Positions 1-10,138 of a DNA stretch of 64,000 bases are shown here, piece by piece (the first letter of the stretch is position 1; every line of letters starts with the position of its first letter). The notes beneath the pieces were generated by a model. The model saw only the letters and a program-made list of their open reading frames with translations. It did no database searches and was not told where the DNA came from. The stretch covers positions 558,001 through 622,000 of the forward strand of contig NZ_JAKGAM010000001.1 of assembly GCF_023061285.1 (NCBI RefSeq), in the 5' to 3' direction. The position numbers and the translations under genes were made by a program. This DNA comes from Chromohalobacter nigrandesensis. Lineage in GTDB: Bacteria; Pseudomonadota; Gammaproteobacteria; Pseudomonadales; Halomonadaceae.

Positions 1-214
1 GGCGCCCGTCCAGCATGTACGGCTCCACCAATGTATAAGTAGGACTCTTGACCGCCCCCTCATGGCCATAGGCACGCAAGATGCCGCGCGTCAGCGTCGT
101 CTTGCCAGCTCCCAGCTCACCCTCCAGGTGTACTTGACCGTGACCATCCAGAGCATGCCCCAGGGCTTCACCGAAAGCGACATGGGCGGCTTCATTGGGC
201 AGAAAACGTTGCAT
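1..214 (-). CDS. tsaE: tRNA threonylcarbamoyladenosine biosynthesis ATPase TsaE (N-terminal part; cut by window edge)
   Basis: TsaE is the ATPase partner of TsaB/TsaD in making the t6A modification at tRNA position 37. The visible 71 residues carry the P-loop [10 protein letters not shown], followed by the typical [11 protein letters not shown] segment. The start is fixed because a TAG lies directly before the ATG in the same frame. The gene begins 18 bp after nnr, the usual nnr-tsaE pairing, so the two are probably co-transcribed. The C-terminal half lies outside the window. Confidence 0.93.
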   Translation of the reverse strand, partial: MQRFLPNEAAHVAFGEALGHALDGHGQVHLEGELGAGKTTLTRGILRAYGHEGAVKSPTYTLVEPYMLDGR

Positions 215-232
215 CTATCGTGGCATCTCGCG

Positions 233-1741
233 TTATCGCATGACATCAAAGCGGTGTGGGTTGGCAATCGCGCGCGCATAGGATGCCAGATCCGTGGCGA
301 CCAGACCACGCTCGCCCCCGTCTCGGGCCGCCGCATCACCGGCCAGGGCATGCAGTAGAACACCATGCCGCGCCGCTTCGCCCAGCGTTTGGCCCTGTGC
401 CAGCAACGCTCCGACGATTCCGGAGAGCACATCGCCCATGCCGCCACTCGCCATGCCCGGGTTACCGTACGGACACACGGCGACGCCATCCGCGTCGGCC
501 ACCAGAGTGCCCGCCCCTTTGAGCACCACTGTACCCCCATAGCGCTCATGCAGCGCCAGTGCCGCCGCACGCCGGTCGGACTGAATCTCGGCACCGGAGA
601 CACCCAGTAACCGCGCCGCCTCGCCGGGATGCGGGGTCAGTACCCGGTCGTCGCGGCGATTGGTCGCTTCTTCAGCCAGCCAGTTGAGTGCATCGGCGTC
701 GAGTACACTGGGCACCCCTGCGGCGAGCGCTGCCTGCCACAGTGCGTACCCCCAGGCCTGACGTCCAAGACCCGGCCCGACCACCAGCACATTGGCTTGA
801 TCGAGCAGCTCGCGGATATCTTCGGCCTTCTCCACGCCGCGCACCATGACTTCCGGGCTATGCACCAGGCTCGCCGTGACATGCGCCGCATCGGTAGCCA
901 GGCTGACTTTTCCCGCACCGCTGCGCAGCGCGGCTTCGCTGGCCATCAACGCCGCGCCGCCGAAACCGGCGCCGCCACCGATCACCAACACATGACCGAA
1001 ATCGCCCTTATGACTGCCCCGTGGCCGGGGCGGAAGTGCGTGCTGCAATATGTCGGCCGACTGCAGTTCGCCCAATGGCACGAGATCATCATGCGCCTGA
1101 GGCGTCACACCGAGCATCTCGACACGCAGTTCACCGACATGATCCGCGCTGGCGCCGGTATGCAGACCGAATTTATCGGCGATGAAGGTCACCGTCAGAC
1201 TGGCGCGCACTGCCACGCCGCCCACGCTACCGGTCTGTGCCGAAAGCCCCGAGGGTACGTCCACCGCCAGCACCGGGCGCGGTGTCGCATTGAGAATTTC
1301 GATGGCACGGCGCAATGGCTCGCGAACCTCGCCCGTCGCTCCGGTGCCCAGCAACGCATCGATCACCACGTCACCATTGACTACCGTCTCGGGGCGCCAC
1401 TCGATGACATCCAGTCCCGCCTGCCAGGCCATTTCGTAAGCCCGGGCCGCGTCGCCGCTCAGCGTCGCAGGGTCACGCAAGGCGATGAGCTGCACGTCGA
1501 GGCCATCACCCGCCGCCAGCGCCGCCATCACATAACCATCGCCAGCGTTGTTGCCACCGCCACACAAGACGCTCAAGCGATGCGCCTCCGGCCAGCGCGC
1601 ACGCAAAGCAGCATACGCCGCCTGCGCGGCCCGTTGCATCAATTCGAACCCTGCCACTCCCTCGGCGATGAGGCGCCGGTCCAACGCCTGGACCTGATCG
1701 GCACCATACAAGGGATGCGGCGCTCGGCATGTCGTTGTCAT
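233..1741 (-). CDS. nnr: bifunctional NAD(P)H-hydrate epimerase / ADP-dependent NAD(P)H-hydrate dehydratase
   Basis: This enzyme repairs hydrated NAD(P)H: the N-terminal YjeF domain epimerises the hydrate and the C-terminal ribokinase-like domain dehydrates it using ADP. The product has 502 aa, as usual for the fusion. The epimerase half shows GGGNNAGDGYVMA and DALLGTG. The dehydratase half shows GHVLVIGGGAGFGGA, LTPHPGEAARL and GMASGGMGDVLSG with the catalytic aspartate. I chose the ATG at 1741 because AGGAGG stands 7 bp before it; the frame is open to 1780. It is divergent from queG and precedes tsaE. Confidence 0.95.
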   Translation of the reverse strand: MTTTCRAPHPLYGADQVQALDRRLIAEGVAGFELMQRAAQAAYAALRARWPEAHRLSVLCGGGNNAGDGYVMAALAAGDGLDVQLIALRDPATLSGDAARAYEMAWQAGLDVIEWRPETVVNGDVVIDALLGTGATGEVREPLRRAIEILNATPRPVLAVDVPSGLSAQTGSVGGVAVRASLTVTFIADKFGLHTGASADHVGELRVEMLGVTPQAHDDLVPLGELQSADILQHALPPRPRGSHKGDFGHVLVIGGGAGFGGAALMASEAALRSGAGKVSLATDAAHVTASLVHSPEVMVRGVEKAEDIRELLDQANVLVVGPGLGRQAWGYALWQAALAAGVPSVLDADALNWLAEEATNRRDDRVLTPHPGEAARLLGVSGAEIQSDRRAAALALHERYGGTVVLKGAGTLVADADGVAVCPYGNPGMASGGMGDVLSGIVGALLAQGQTLGEAARHGVLLHALAGDAAARDGGERGLVATDLASYARAIANPHRFDVMR

Positions 1742-1836
1742 GGTTCGCCTCCTGTTGTCGTGCTCGCCGGCGACAAGCATTTATTCCACGTAACGATTGC
1801 GCTAGGGTGGCGCCCTCGCTTTACGGGGGTCTCGTC

Positions 1837-2937
1837 ATGTCCTCATCTTCACCCATCGATTACGCCGCGCTGGCCGATCGCATCCATACGTGGGGACGCG
1901 AGCTCGGCTTTCAGCAGGTCGGCATCACCGACACCGATCTCGAGGCGCATGAGCGCTATCTCGAGCGCTGGCTCGCGGCCGGCTACCACGGCGAAATGCA
2001 CTTCATGGCCAAGCACGGCCACAAGCGCACGCGGCCCGAGGAACTCATACCCGGCACCTTGCGCGTCATCAGCGTGCGCATGGACTACCTGCCCCCCGAG
2101 GTGGAAACCACCAAGGTGCTCGGACAACCCGAGCGCGCCTATGTTTCACGCTATGCGCTGGGACGCGATTACCACAAGCTGATCCGCAAGCGCCTCGCCA
2201 CCCTGGCCAAGCGCATCGAGGACGAAGTCGGCGCTTACGGCTACCGTGCCTTCGTCGATTCGGCCCCGGTCATGGAACGCGCCCTGGCGCAGAAAGCCGG
2301 CCTTGGCTGGTTCGGCAAGAATGCCATGCTGCTCAATCCCCAGGCCGGTTCGCTGTTCTTCCTCGGCGAGCTATATACCGATCTACCGCTACCGGTGGAC
2401 GCCCCCTTCGAGAGCGAGCATTGCGGCAAGTGCTCGAGCTGTCAGACGGCTTGTCCGACAGGCGCCATCGTCGACGACAAGGTCATCGATTCGCGGCGCT
2501 GCATCTCGTATCTGACCATCGAACTCGGCGGCTCGATCCCCGAAGAATACCGCAAGGCGATGGGTAACCGCGTATACGGCTGCGACGATTGCCAACTGGT
2601 ATGTCCCTTCACGCGTTTCACGCGCGCCTCGCAGGAGGAAGACTTCGCGCCGCGCCACGACCTCGACCGCGCCTCGCTGATTCGCCTCTTCACCTGGAGC
2701 GAAGAAGAGTTCCAGATGCGCACCGAAGGCAGCGCGATTCGTCGCATCGGCTACGAACGCTGGCTGCGCAACCTGGCCGTCGGCCTGGGCAACGCGCCCT
2801 GGAGCGAGCGCGTCGAAGGCGCCTTGCGCGCGCGCCTGGCCTACCCCTCGGACCTGGTCCGCGAACACGTGCGCTGGGGACTCGAACAGCAACGTCAGAA
2901 GCGCGAGCAAGTCATCGTCAGTCAGGTCGAGGTCTAG
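1837..2937 (+). CDS. queG: epoxyqueuosine reductase QueG
   Basis: QueG carries out the last step of queuosine synthesis in tRNA, reducing epoxyqueuosine with a cobalamin cofactor and two [4Fe-4S] clusters. The 366-aa product contains the FVDSAPVMERALA segment with the catalytic Asp region. A ferredoxin-like cluster begins at C196 (CxxCxxCxxxC, ending in CPTG), and a second motif is CDDCQLVCPF. The ATG at 1837 gives normal family length; the open frame continues upstream to 1729. It is convergent with orn, with only 12 bp between the stop codons. Confidence 0.95.
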   Translation: MSSSSPIDYAALADRIHTWGRELGFQQVGITDTDLEAHERYLERWLAAGYHGEMHFMAKHGHKRTRPEELIPGTLRVISVRMDYLPPEVETTKVLGQPERAYVSRYALGRDYHKLIRKRLATLAKRIEDEVGAYGYRAFVDSAPVMERALAQKAGLGWFGKNAMLLNPQAGSLFFLGELYTDLPLPVDAPFESEHCGKCSSCQTACPTGAIVDDKVIDSRRCISYLTIELGGSIPEEYRKAMGNRVYGCDDCQLVCPFTRFTRASQEEDFAPRHDLDRASLIRLFTWSEEEFQMRTEGSAIRRIGYERWLRNLAVGLGNAPWSERVEGALRARLAYPSDLVREHVRWGLEQQRQKREQVIVSQVEV

Positions 2938-2949
2938 CTAGCAGCCTGC

Positions 2950-3513
2950 TCAGACGCGCAGAAATGTCTTGCGATAATGCGCCAGCTCGGCCAGCGACTC
3001 ACGAATGTCATCCAGCGCCTGATGCGTATTGCGCTTCTCGAAGCCTGCCAGGGCCTGCGGGTTCCAGCGTTTGGCCAGTTCCTTGAGCGTCGAGACATCG
3101 AGATTGCGGTAGTGGAAGAACTCGGCCAGTTCGGGCATCTCCCGCAGCATGAAACGCCGATCCTGATGCACGCTGTTGCCGCACATCGGCGAGCTATTGG
3201 GCGTTACATACGTTTTTAGAAACGCCAGCGTCTGGCGCTCGGCCTCGGCGGTATCGATGCGGCTCTCGCGGACGCGTTGCGTCAGCCCCGAGGTGCCATG
3301 CGTGCGCGTATTCCACTCGTCCATCGCCTCGAGCAGCGCATCCGGCTGATGCACCGCCAGCACCGGCCCTTCGGCGATCAGGTTCAGGTCGCCATCGGTA
3401 ATCAGAGTCGCAACCTCGATGATGCGCTCGCGGGCGGGATCGAGCCCGGTCATTTCCAGATCGATCCAGATCAGCAGGTCATCACGCGGGGCTTGCGGTG
3501 TGTCACTTGCCAT
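2950..3513 (-). CDS. orn: oligoribonuclease
   Basis: Orn is a DEDDh 3'-5' exoribonuclease that degrades 2-5 nt RNAs and pGpG, the product of cyclic-di-GMP breakdown. The 187-aa product shows the DEDD motifs: [11 protein letters not shown] near the N-terminus, [11 protein letters not shown] in the middle, and [10 protein letters not shown] near the end. The start at 3513 is supported by GGAG 6 bp upstream; a longer frame runs to 3546. It is divergent from rsgA across an 86-bp gap, an arrangement common in gammaproteobacteria. Confidence 0.95.
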   Translation of the reverse strand: MASDTPQAPRDDLLIWIDLEMTGLDPARERIIEVATLITDGDLNLIAEGPVLAVHQPDALLEAMDEWNTRTHGTSGLTQRVRESRIDTAEAERQTLAFLKTYVTPNSSPMCGNSVHQDRRFMLREMPELAEFFHYRNLDVSTLKELAKRWNPQALAGFEKRNTHQALDDIRESLAELAHYRKTFLRV

Positions 3514-3599
3514 GGGGGTCTCCGTCGGGGCGTCGCCTAGGGACAAGGGGACGCAATGAACGCTACAATAATTGCCATTGTACCCTGTCCCGAGAGCGC

Positions 3600-4631
3600 A
3601 TGAGCAAACGCAAACTCAGCCGCCAGCAACGTTGGCGGGTCGAAAAGATTCAAGCCCAACGCGCCGAACGTGCCGAACGCCGCACCCAGCGCGACGACAC
3701 CGCGCTCGAGGCCGGCGATTACGGCCCTGAGCAGTTGGGACGCGTCACCGCGCATTTCGGGCGCACCCTGGAGGTCGAAGCCGAGGATGAACACGGCGAC
3801 CTCCAGCGCCACCGTTGCCATCTGCGTGCCAATCTCGAGGGCCTGGTCACCGGCGACGATGTAGTATGGCGCACGGCGAGCGACGGCAGTGGCGTAGTCG
3901 TGGCGCGTCAACCACGGCGCAGCGTGCTGGAACGCCCCGACGCGCGCGGCCAACTCAAGCCCGTGGCTGCCAACATCGCGCAGATCCTGATCGTCTTCGC
4001 CGTGGAGCCCGCGCCCCACCCCAATCTCATCGACCGCTATCTCGTCGCCGCCGAAGCGACAGGCATCGCCCCGGTGCTGGTCCTCAACAAGACCGACCTG
4101 TTGCCCGACGAAGGCGGCGAGCTGCGCGCGTTGCTGGCGCGCTATCGCGAGCTGGGATACCACGTGGTCAGCGCCTCCACTCAGCGCGAGAACGGCCTCG
4201 ATGCCCTGCATGCCTGCCTCACCGAGCGCACCTCGGTGTTCGTGGGCCAGAGCGGGGTCGGCAAGTCGTCCTTGATCGACCGTCTGCTGCCCGATAAACA
4301 ACTGCGGGTCGGCGCGCTCTCGGTGGACTCTCGCAAGGGCACGCACACCACCACCACCGCCACTCTCTATCACCTGCCGGCGGGCGGCGAGCTGATCGAC
4401 TCGCCGGGCATTCGCGAATTCGGCCTCGGCCATCTCGACGAACCCGACGTGGCACGCGGCTTCATCGAGTTCCAGCCCTACCTGGGCCATTGCCGATTTC
4501 GCGATTGCCATCATCGCCAGGAGCCGGGATGCGCCTTGCGTGAAGCCGTGGCGCGCGGCGCGATTCTCGCTTCACGGTTCGATAGCTACCGACACATCGT
4601 CGATAGCCTGGCACCCGATCGCTCTCCATGA
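3600..4631 (+). CDS. rsgA: small ribosomal subunit biogenesis GTPase RsgA
   Basis: RsgA is a circularly permuted GTPase acting late in 30S subunit maturation. The 343-aa product has a basic N-terminus ([16 protein letters not shown]), an OB-fold, then G motifs in permuted order: NKTD (G4), VVSAST (G5), [10 protein letters not shown] (G1), a GTHTTT switch and DSPG (G3). A zinc-binding C-terminus follows ([16 protein letters not shown]). The ATG at 3600 matches the conserved family N-terminus. Divergent from orn. Confidence 0.95.
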   Translation: MSKRKLSRQQRWRVEKIQAQRAERAERRTQRDDTALEAGDYGPEQLGRVTAHFGRTLEVEAEDEHGDLQRHRCHLRANLEGLVTGDDVVWRTASDGSGVVVARQPRRSVLERPDARGQLKPVAANIAQILIVFAVEPAPHPNLIDRYLVAAEATGIAPVLVLNKTDLLPDEGGELRALLARYRELGYHVVSASTQRENGLDALHACLTERTSVFVGQSGVGKSSLIDRLLPDKQLRVGALSVDSRKGTHTTTTATLYHLPAGGELIDSPGIREFGLGHLDEPDVARGFIEFQPYLGHCRFRDCHHRQEPGCALREAVARGAILASRFDSYRHIVDSLAPDRSP

Positions 4632-4657
4632 AGAACGTCTCATAAAGAACGTCTCAT

Positions 4658-4690
4658 GAAAAACGCCTCGCCCCAGGAGGGACGAGGCGT
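4658..4690 (-). terminator. intrinsic terminator after metZ
   Basis: A perfect 8-bp stem (acgcctcg at 4663-4670 pairing with cgaggcgt at 4683-4690) is followed on the minus strand by a run of T. It lies 45 bp after the metZ stop and also separates the convergent rsgA. Confidence 0.8.
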
Positions 4691-4735
4691 CATGCGTACG
4701 ATGTGACATAGCGAATCGACAGGCCGTGATGCGGC

Positions 4736-5926
4736 TCAGCCGAGCGTATCGAGCCCGCGGCGGATATCGCGTTTGAGATCATCCAGCGCTTCCAGGCCCA
4801 CGGCGATACGCACCAAGCCTTCACTGATCCCCGCAGCGACCTTCTGCGCGTCACTCAAGCGCGCATGCGTCGTCGTCGCCGGGTGCGTGACGGTAGTTTT
4901 TACATCCCCCAGGTTGCCGGTGATCGACATCAGGCGAGAATGGTCGATAAGCGCCCAGGCACCGTCGCGACCGCCCTTCACCTCCACACCCAGCACGGCG
5001 CCGAAGCCGCTTTGCTGTTGCTTGGCCAGCGCATGCTGCGGATGGCTTTCCAGACCGCTGTAATACACGCGCGCGATTTCCGGCTGCGCCTCCAGCCACT
5101 GAGCCATGGCGAGGGTATTCTCGCAATGCGCCTTCATGCGCAGCCCCAGGGTTTCCAGCCCCTTGAGGAAGATCCAGGCATTGAAGGGACTCATGCAGGG
5201 ACCACAGGTGCGCACCACGCCCACCAGTTCCTTGAGCATTTCCTCAGGCCCTACCACGGCACCGCCGATGGCACGCCCCTGGCCGTCCAGATACTTGGTC
5301 GCCGAATGGATCACCAGGTCGGCGCCCAGATCGAGCGGACGCTGCAACACCGGGGTCAGAAAGCAGTTATCGATAGCGAGCCAGGCGTCATGGCGATGCG
5401 CCAAGTTGGCCAACGCGGCGATATCCACCACCTCGGAAAGCGGGTTGGAAGGCGTCTCGGCGAACAAGAGGCGCGTCTGCGGCGTGATCGCGGCCTGCCA
5501 GGCGTCCAGGTCGCCCAGCTCGACGTAGCGGGTCACGATGCCCAGCTTGCCGAGATACTTGTCGAACAAGCTGACCGTGGAACCGAACAATGAGCGCGAG
5601 GCGACGATTTCGTCACCGGCCTGCAAGAAGGCCAGCGCCGTGGCGAGAATCGCCGCCATGCCGGAGCTGGTGGCTACGCAGCTTTCGCCCCCCTCGAGCG
5701 CTGCCAGGCGTCGTTCGAAGGTGCGCACCGTGGGGTTAGTGAAACGCGAATAGATGTTACCCGGTTCTTCGCCGGAGAACTTGCGCGCCGCCTCAGCGGC
5801 ACTGCCATAGACGAAGCTCGATGTCGGAAAGATCGGCTCGCCGTGTTCCTGTTCGTGCGTGCGGTCGTGGCCGGCACGGATCGCCAGCGTGTCGAGCGCG
5901 AAGGCGTCGTCATGATCGTCATGCAT
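4736..5926 (-). CDS. metZ: O-succinylhomoserine sulfhydrylase
   Basis: MetZ is a PLP enzyme of the Cys/Met metabolism family that makes homocysteine directly from O-succinylhomoserine and sulfide. The 396-aa product has the N-terminal TLAIRAGHDRT block, SRFTNPTVRTFE, the cofactor-contacting TSSGMAAI loop and the Schiff-base lysine in HSATKYLDGQG. The ATG at 5926 has GGAGGTGA before it. It begins 11 bp after purF, the conserved purF-metZ order of Pseudomonas relatives; that context favours MetZ over cystathionine gamma-synthase. Confidence 0.93.
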   Translation of the reverse strand: MHDDHDDAFALDTLAIRAGHDRTHEQEHGEPIFPTSSFVYGSAAEAARKFSGEEPGNIYSRFTNPTVRTFERRLAALEGGESCVATSSGMAAILATALAFLQAGDEIVASRSLFGSTVSLFDKYLGKLGIVTRYVELGDLDAWQAAITPQTRLLFAETPSNPLSEVVDIAALANLAHRHDAWLAIDNCFLTPVLQRPLDLGADLVIHSATKYLDGQGRAIGGAVVGPEEMLKELVGVVRTCGPCMSPFNAWIFLKGLETLGLRMKAHCENTLAMAQWLEAQPEIARVYYSGLESHPQHALAKQQQSGFGAVLGVEVKGGRDGAWALIDHSRLMSITGNLGDVKTTVTHPATTTHARLSDAQKVAAGISEGLVRIAVGLEALDDLKRDIRRGLDTLG

Positions 5927-5937
5927 GTCTCACCTCC

Positions 5938-7458
5938 TCAGTCTTCTTCTTCGACATCGTTATGCAAGTCGACCACGGCATGCACCGTATTGTCCTGATG
6001 CTTGGCCACATCGTTACGCGCGGCCTCGAGATCAGCCAGATAGGCGGCATCGATATCGCCGGTGACGTACTCGCCATCGAACACCGAGCAGTCGAACTCC
6101 TCGAGCGCGGGATTGACGTCGCGACAGGCCGCCTTGAGATCCTCGAGCTTCTGATAGACGATGCGATCGGCGCCGATCAGCTCCCCGACTTCCTCTTCGC
6201 TGCGCCCATGCGCGATCAGCTCCGACGCCACTGGCATATCGATGCCATAGACGTTGGGATAGCGCACCGGCGGCGCGGCGGAGGCGAAATAGACCTTGCG
6301 CGCGCCGGCCTCGCGAGCCATCTGGATGATCTGTTTACACGTGGTACCACGGACGATGGAATCGTCGACCAGCAGCACGTTCTTGCCGGCGAACTCGACG
6401 TCGATGGCATTGAGCTTCTGACGCACGGATTTCTTGCGCTGCGTCTGCCCGGGCATGATGAAGGTCCGCCCAATATAGCGGTTCTTCATGAAGCCTTCGC
6501 GGTACTTCACCCCCAGATGCTGAGCCAGTTCCAGCGCCGAGGTCCGCGAGGTATCGGGAATCGGGATCACCACATCGATGTCATGCTCCGGCCAGTCACG
6601 CTGAATGCGATCGCCCAGCTTGCGCCCCATCTCCATCCGCGTGCCATAGACATAGGCGCCATCGAGGATCGAGTCGGGGCGCGCCAGATAGACATGCTCG
6701 AAGATGCATGGCGTCAACTGTGGGCGGTCGGCACACTGCTGAGTATGCACCCGGTTGCCCTCGGTCTCGATGAAGATCGCCTCGCCCGGCGCCAGATCGC
6801 GACACAGCTCGAAGCCACCGACATCCAGTGCCACCGACTCAGAGGCGATCATCACCTCCTGCCCTTCTTCAGTGTCGCGGGTACCGTAGACTACTGGTCG
6901 AATCCCGTGCGGATCGCGAAACGCGACCATGCCGAAGCCGTTGATGCAGACCACCGCGGCATAACCGCCCTGGCAGCGACGATGCACGCGACGTACGGCA
7001 TCGAAGATGTCGTCGGGAGTGAGATGGTGACCCTGCTTGCCCAGCTCGTGGGCAAACACGTTGAGCAGAACCTCAGAGTCGGAGCTGGTATTGATGTGGC
7101 GCAGATCGGAAAAGAACAGCTCACGCTTGAGCTGCTCGGAGTTGGTCAGATTGCCGTTATGCGCCAACGTGATGCCATAAGGCGAATTGACATAAAACGG
7201 CTGCGACTCCGCTTCGCTGGACGAGCCGGCAGTCGGGTAGCGAATATGCCCAATTCCCATGTTGCCGCGCAGACGCGTCATATGGCGGGTATGGAACACA
7301 TCCCGCACCAGGCCATTGCTCTTGCGTAGCAGGAAACGTCCCTCATGCCATGTCATCATCCCGGCGGCATCCTGGCCACGGTGTTGGAGCACTGTCAGCG
7401 CGTCATACAGCGACTGATTGACCGCCTGATTGGCCATGAGGCCCACGATACCGCACAT
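5938..7458 (-). CDS. purF: amidophosphoribosyltransferase
   Basis: PurF makes 5-phosphoribosylamine from PRPP and glutamine, the first committed step of purine synthesis. The 506-aa product begins MCGIVG, so Cys2 becomes the N-terminal glutaminase nucleophile; this fixes the start at 7458 although the frame is open to 7536. The amidotransferase half shows [10 protein letters not shown] and HNGNLTN, and the PRTase half shows the PRPP loop [13 protein letters not shown]. Co-oriented with cvpA (90 bp upstream) and metZ. Confidence 0.97.
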   Translation of the reverse strand: MCGIVGLMANQAVNQSLYDALTVLQHRGQDAAGMMTWHEGRFLLRKSNGLVRDVFHTRHMTRLRGNMGIGHIRYPTAGSSSEAESQPFYVNSPYGITLAHNGNLTNSEQLKRELFFSDLRHINTSSDSEVLLNVFAHELGKQGHHLTPDDIFDAVRRVHRRCQGGYAAVVCINGFGMVAFRDPHGIRPVVYGTRDTEEGQEVMIASESVALDVGGFELCRDLAPGEAIFIETEGNRVHTQQCADRPQLTPCIFEHVYLARPDSILDGAYVYGTRMEMGRKLGDRIQRDWPEHDIDVVIPIPDTSRTSALELAQHLGVKYREGFMKNRYIGRTFIMPGQTQRKKSVRQKLNAIDVEFAGKNVLLVDDSIVRGTTCKQIIQMAREAGARKVYFASAAPPVRYPNVYGIDMPVASELIAHGRSEEEVGELIGADRIVYQKLEDLKAACRDVNPALEEFDCSVFDGEYVTGDIDAAYLADLEAARNDVAKHQDNTVHAVVDLHNDVEEED

Positions 7459-7548
7459 TGTGCCTTTCCTCGCTTGCCTTGAGAGTAGCAAGCGGCGTGC
7501 GATGAACGCCGCTCGCGATTGAAACCTGTCACGCATCGAGGCGCTTTT

Positions 7549-8145
7549 TCAGGGCGCCGTCGTCTCCGATGATGTACTCGATGCAGGTACCTCGGGCGAT
7601 GTTTCCAGCGCTTGGCCGGCGGCCTCGCGGCCCGTGTCGCGCAAGGCACGTTCGGCGCCCGAGGTGTCTATTTCCCACGCCTCCAGGCGGTCAACCGACC
7701 AGTCGCGCAATTGTTCGAAGGCCGGGCGCAGCTGCGCATTCTGCCAAGCAGCGATCCCCGACAAGGGCGTCAACGTCAAGATGACCGTCGCCAGTACCAG
7801 GATCAAGGCCCCCCGCGCGGCACCGAACGTCGCACCGGCGACACGGTTGAAAAACCCCATGCCGACCCATTCGATGGCAGCATTGATCATGCGGATCAAG
7901 AACCCGCAGAGCATGACGATGACGAAAATGACCAGCACAAAGCCCAGTACCAGGCGAATTTCGGGATGATCGATATAGGGCGACATCATTTCGGCTACCG
8001 CCGGGGCGAACATCCGCGCACCCAACAATGCCGCCACCCAGGCCGCCAACCCCAACGCTTCGCGTACCAGACCTCGCATGAAACCGGCCAACATGGAGAC
8101 GCTCAATACCGCCAGGAAAGCCCAGTCGAGCCAGGTCAGCGTCAT
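7549..8145 (-). CDS. cvpA: CvpA family inner-membrane protein
   Basis: CvpA-family membrane protein, needed for colicin V production in E. coli and linked to envelope homeostasis elsewhere; its biochemical role is unknown. The 198-aa product has about four hydrophobic segments, beginning WLDWAFLAVLSVSMLAGF, then a soluble C-terminal tail. Its ATG shares one base with the stop codon of the upstream SPOR gene (TAATG), indicating translational coupling. The position before purF is conserved. Confidence 0.9.
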   Translation of the reverse strand: MTLTWLDWAFLAVLSVSMLAGFMRGLVREALGLAAWVAALLGARMFAPAVAEMMSPYIDHPEIRLVLGFVLVIFVIVMLCGFLIRMINAAIEWVGMGFFNRVAGATFGAARGALILVLATVILTLTPLSGIAAWQNAQLRPAFEQLRDWSVDRLEAWEIDTSGAERALRDTGREAAGQALETSPEVPASSTSSETTAP

Positions 8146-8840
8146 TAGTCCTCCTGCACACGAATCAAGAGCCCCTGGATATTGGCGTCTTCCTTGAGCT
8201 CGGTGCGCACGCGCTCACCTTCATCGGAGGACCCGAACGGGCCTACATATACCGTCGTCAGATCATTATCCCGCGGGCGCTGATAGGCATCGAACCCTTG
8301 CGACTTGAGATCTTCGACGAGTCGTTGAGCATTGTCCGACTGCTCGAAGCTGCCGACCTGAACCGCCCACCCTTCTTGTGCCTCTGACCCACCAGATGTC
8401 GAACTACCCTCTCTGTCACCGTCGTCGGCCTCCTCTTGCGCTTGTGAGGCAGAAGACTGCTCGGCAATGGCGGCAATGGGATCGTCGTTCGCGGATTCCG
8501 CCTCGCCGGATGCTTCGCCGTCATCGGGCGCCGCTGGCTGCGAAGACATAGTTGGAGAAGAAGCATCAGCGTCGGGTTGACCGAGCTGAGCCCCGGTCGA
8601 CGGTTCGACAACCCTGTCATCGCCCGATTGATCCTCTACCGTATCGTCCTCTAGATTAGCGGGCGGTTCAGGGGAATCGACATCGCGCTGGTCCACGGGA
8701 ATCGGCTGTTCGATGGTCAACACCGGCTCGGGACGCTCGCCACGCGGCGTCGGCTCATCGAACAGCATAGGGAGGAAAATCACTGCCAACGCGACGAGGA
8801 TGATCGCGCCACTGACACGCTCACGGATTCCATATTTCAT
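8145..8840 (-). CDS. DedD-like SPOR-domain cell-division protein
   Basis: A 231-aa bitopic inner-membrane protein. Residues 1-8 are cytoplasmic and a single membrane span follows (SGAIILVALAVIFLPMLF). A long acidic, Ser/Pro-rich linker leads to a C-terminal SPOR domain (GWAVQVGSFEQSDNAQ to the end) that should bind denuded septal peptidoglycan. The ATG at 8840 overlaps the folC stop (ATGA); a longer frame inside folC is a shadow. Place and architecture match DedD, which promotes septation in E. coli. Confidence 0.88.
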   Translation of the reverse strand: MKYGIRERVSGAIILVALAVIFLPMLFDEPTPRGERPEPVLTIEQPIPVDQRDVDSPEPPANLEDDTVEDQSGDDRVVEPSTGAQLGQPDADASSPTMSSQPAAPDDGEASGEAESANDDPIAAIAEQSSASQAQEEADDGDREGSSTSGGSEAQEGWAVQVGSFEQSDNAQRLVEDLKSQGFDAYQRPRDNDLTTVYVGPFGSSDEGERVRTELKEDANIQGLLIRVQED

Positions 8841-10138
8841 GACACACTCCTTGGGCTCGCCACGACCCCGAGTGATTCCAGGGTGGTCAAAGCCTCGGCG
8901 ACGGTCCAGAACGAACCGCAGACCAGCACCTCGTCGCCATTGTCCATACTGGTGTGCAACCAGCGTACGCCAGCATCCGGCGACGCAGCGCAATCCAGCA
9001 CCCGCGCATCGCACGCTCTTAGGAAGGTCGCCAACTGTTCGGCATCGCGCGCGCGATCCCCGCCCAACGATACCGGCACCCAAGCATCGATCTGTGGCGC
9101 CAGCGCCTCGATCACACCCTTGGCATCCTTGTCGGCCAGCATGCCCAGCAGACAAAACCGTCGTCCGCGCGGCGGGCGCTGCGCCAAGTAGGTGGCGACA
9201 TAAGCGGCAGCATGCGGATTATGGCCGACATCCAGACACCAGGGGCCCTGCCATTGCAGCCGTCCGGCCAGTACGGCGCGACCCAAGGCCCGCTGGCATG
9301 CCGCTTCCTCGAGAGGAATGCCGGCGAGTGCCAGTGCCTGCAATGCCGTGGCGGCATTATCCAGTGGCAAACCAGGATCGGGAAGCGCACGCATGATCAG
9401 CGACTCGCCGGTGACCGTCTCACCCTGCCATTGCCAGCCATCGGCTGCGGCTTGCCAGTCGAAACGCTCACCCAGCGCGAATACTGGCGCCGTCAGGTCC
9501 TCGGCATGCTGGCGCACACTCGCCGGCAAGACGGTACTGCCCAGCACCGCCGGACGCCCTGAACGCATGATGCCAGCCTTTTCCTGGCCGATGGTCTCGA
9601 GATGGGTGCCTAGAAAGGCCGCATGATCCTGGGCCACGGTCGTCACCACCGCCACATCCGGGTCGATGACATTGACCGCGTCCAGCCGTCCGCCCAGCCC
9701 CACCTCGAGCAACGCGACATCGGGTTGCTCACGCCCAATCAGCCACAGGGCGGCTAAAGTGCCAGCTTCGAAGTAGGTAAGGCTGATCTCTTCATCCGCA
9801 AGTCGCGCCGCTTCGACGGCCTCGAAGGCCTCGACCAGGGCAGCATCATCGACCTCTTCGCCATCGAAGCACAGGCGTTCGTTGTAACGCTGTATATGCG
9901 GTGATGTATAGGCGGCGCTTCGCCAACCATGCTCGCGTGCCAGTGCATCGAGCATGGCCACGGTCGAGCCTTTGCCATTGGTGCCGGCCACGGTGATGAC
10001 ACGCCCCGCCAGCGCTCTAGTCTTGAGGCCCAGGCGCGCGGCGACTGCAGAGACCCGCTCGAGCCCCAGATCGATAGCAACGGGATGCTGGCGCTCGAGA
10101 CGCGCCAGCCAAGCCTCCAGAGTGGTCGTCTCAGCCAT
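8837..10138 (-). CDS. folC: bifunctional folylpolyglutamate synthase / dihydrofolate synthase
   Basis: FolC adds L-glutamate to dihydropteroate and extends folate polyglutamate chains. The 433-aa product, of normal length, has the Mur-ligase-like P-loop VAGTNGKGSTVAML, the YTSPHIQRYNER motif, FEAGTLAAL, EVGLGGRLDAVNV and, in the C-terminal domain, DVGHNPHAA. Its ATG abuts the accD stop codon and its own stop overlaps the SPOR gene start, so accD-folC-dedD-cvpA is tightly packed and probably translated in a coupled way. Confidence 0.95.
   Translation of the reverse strand: MAETTTLEAWLARLERQHPVAIDLGLERVSAVAARLGLKTRALAGRVITVAGTNGKGSTVAMLDALAREHGWRSAAYTSPHIQRYNERLCFDGEEVDDAALVEAFEAVEAARLADEEISLTYFEAGTLAALWLIGREQPDVALLEVGLGGRLDAVNVIDPDVAVVTTVAQDHAAFLGTHLETIGQEKAGIMRSGRPAVLGSTVLPASVRQHAEDLTAPVFALGERFDWQAAADGWQWQGETVTGESLIMRALPDPGLPLDNAATALQALALAGIPLEEAACQRALGRAVLAGRLQWQGPWCLDVGHNPHAAAYVATYLAQRPPRGRRFCLLGMLADKDAKGVIEALAPQIDAWVPVSLGGDRARDAEQLATFLRACDARVLDCAASPDAGVRWLHTSMDNGDEVLVCGSFWTVAEALTTLESLGVVASPRSVS

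Noticed and set aside
629-2182. 517-aa open frame on the plus strand
   Set aside because: It is antisense to nnr and then out of frame in queG; no recognisable motif, and both true genes are well supported.
5821-7329. 502-aa open frame on the plus strand
   Set aside because: Antisense shadow of purF, which has its Cys2 nucleophile and PRPP loop.
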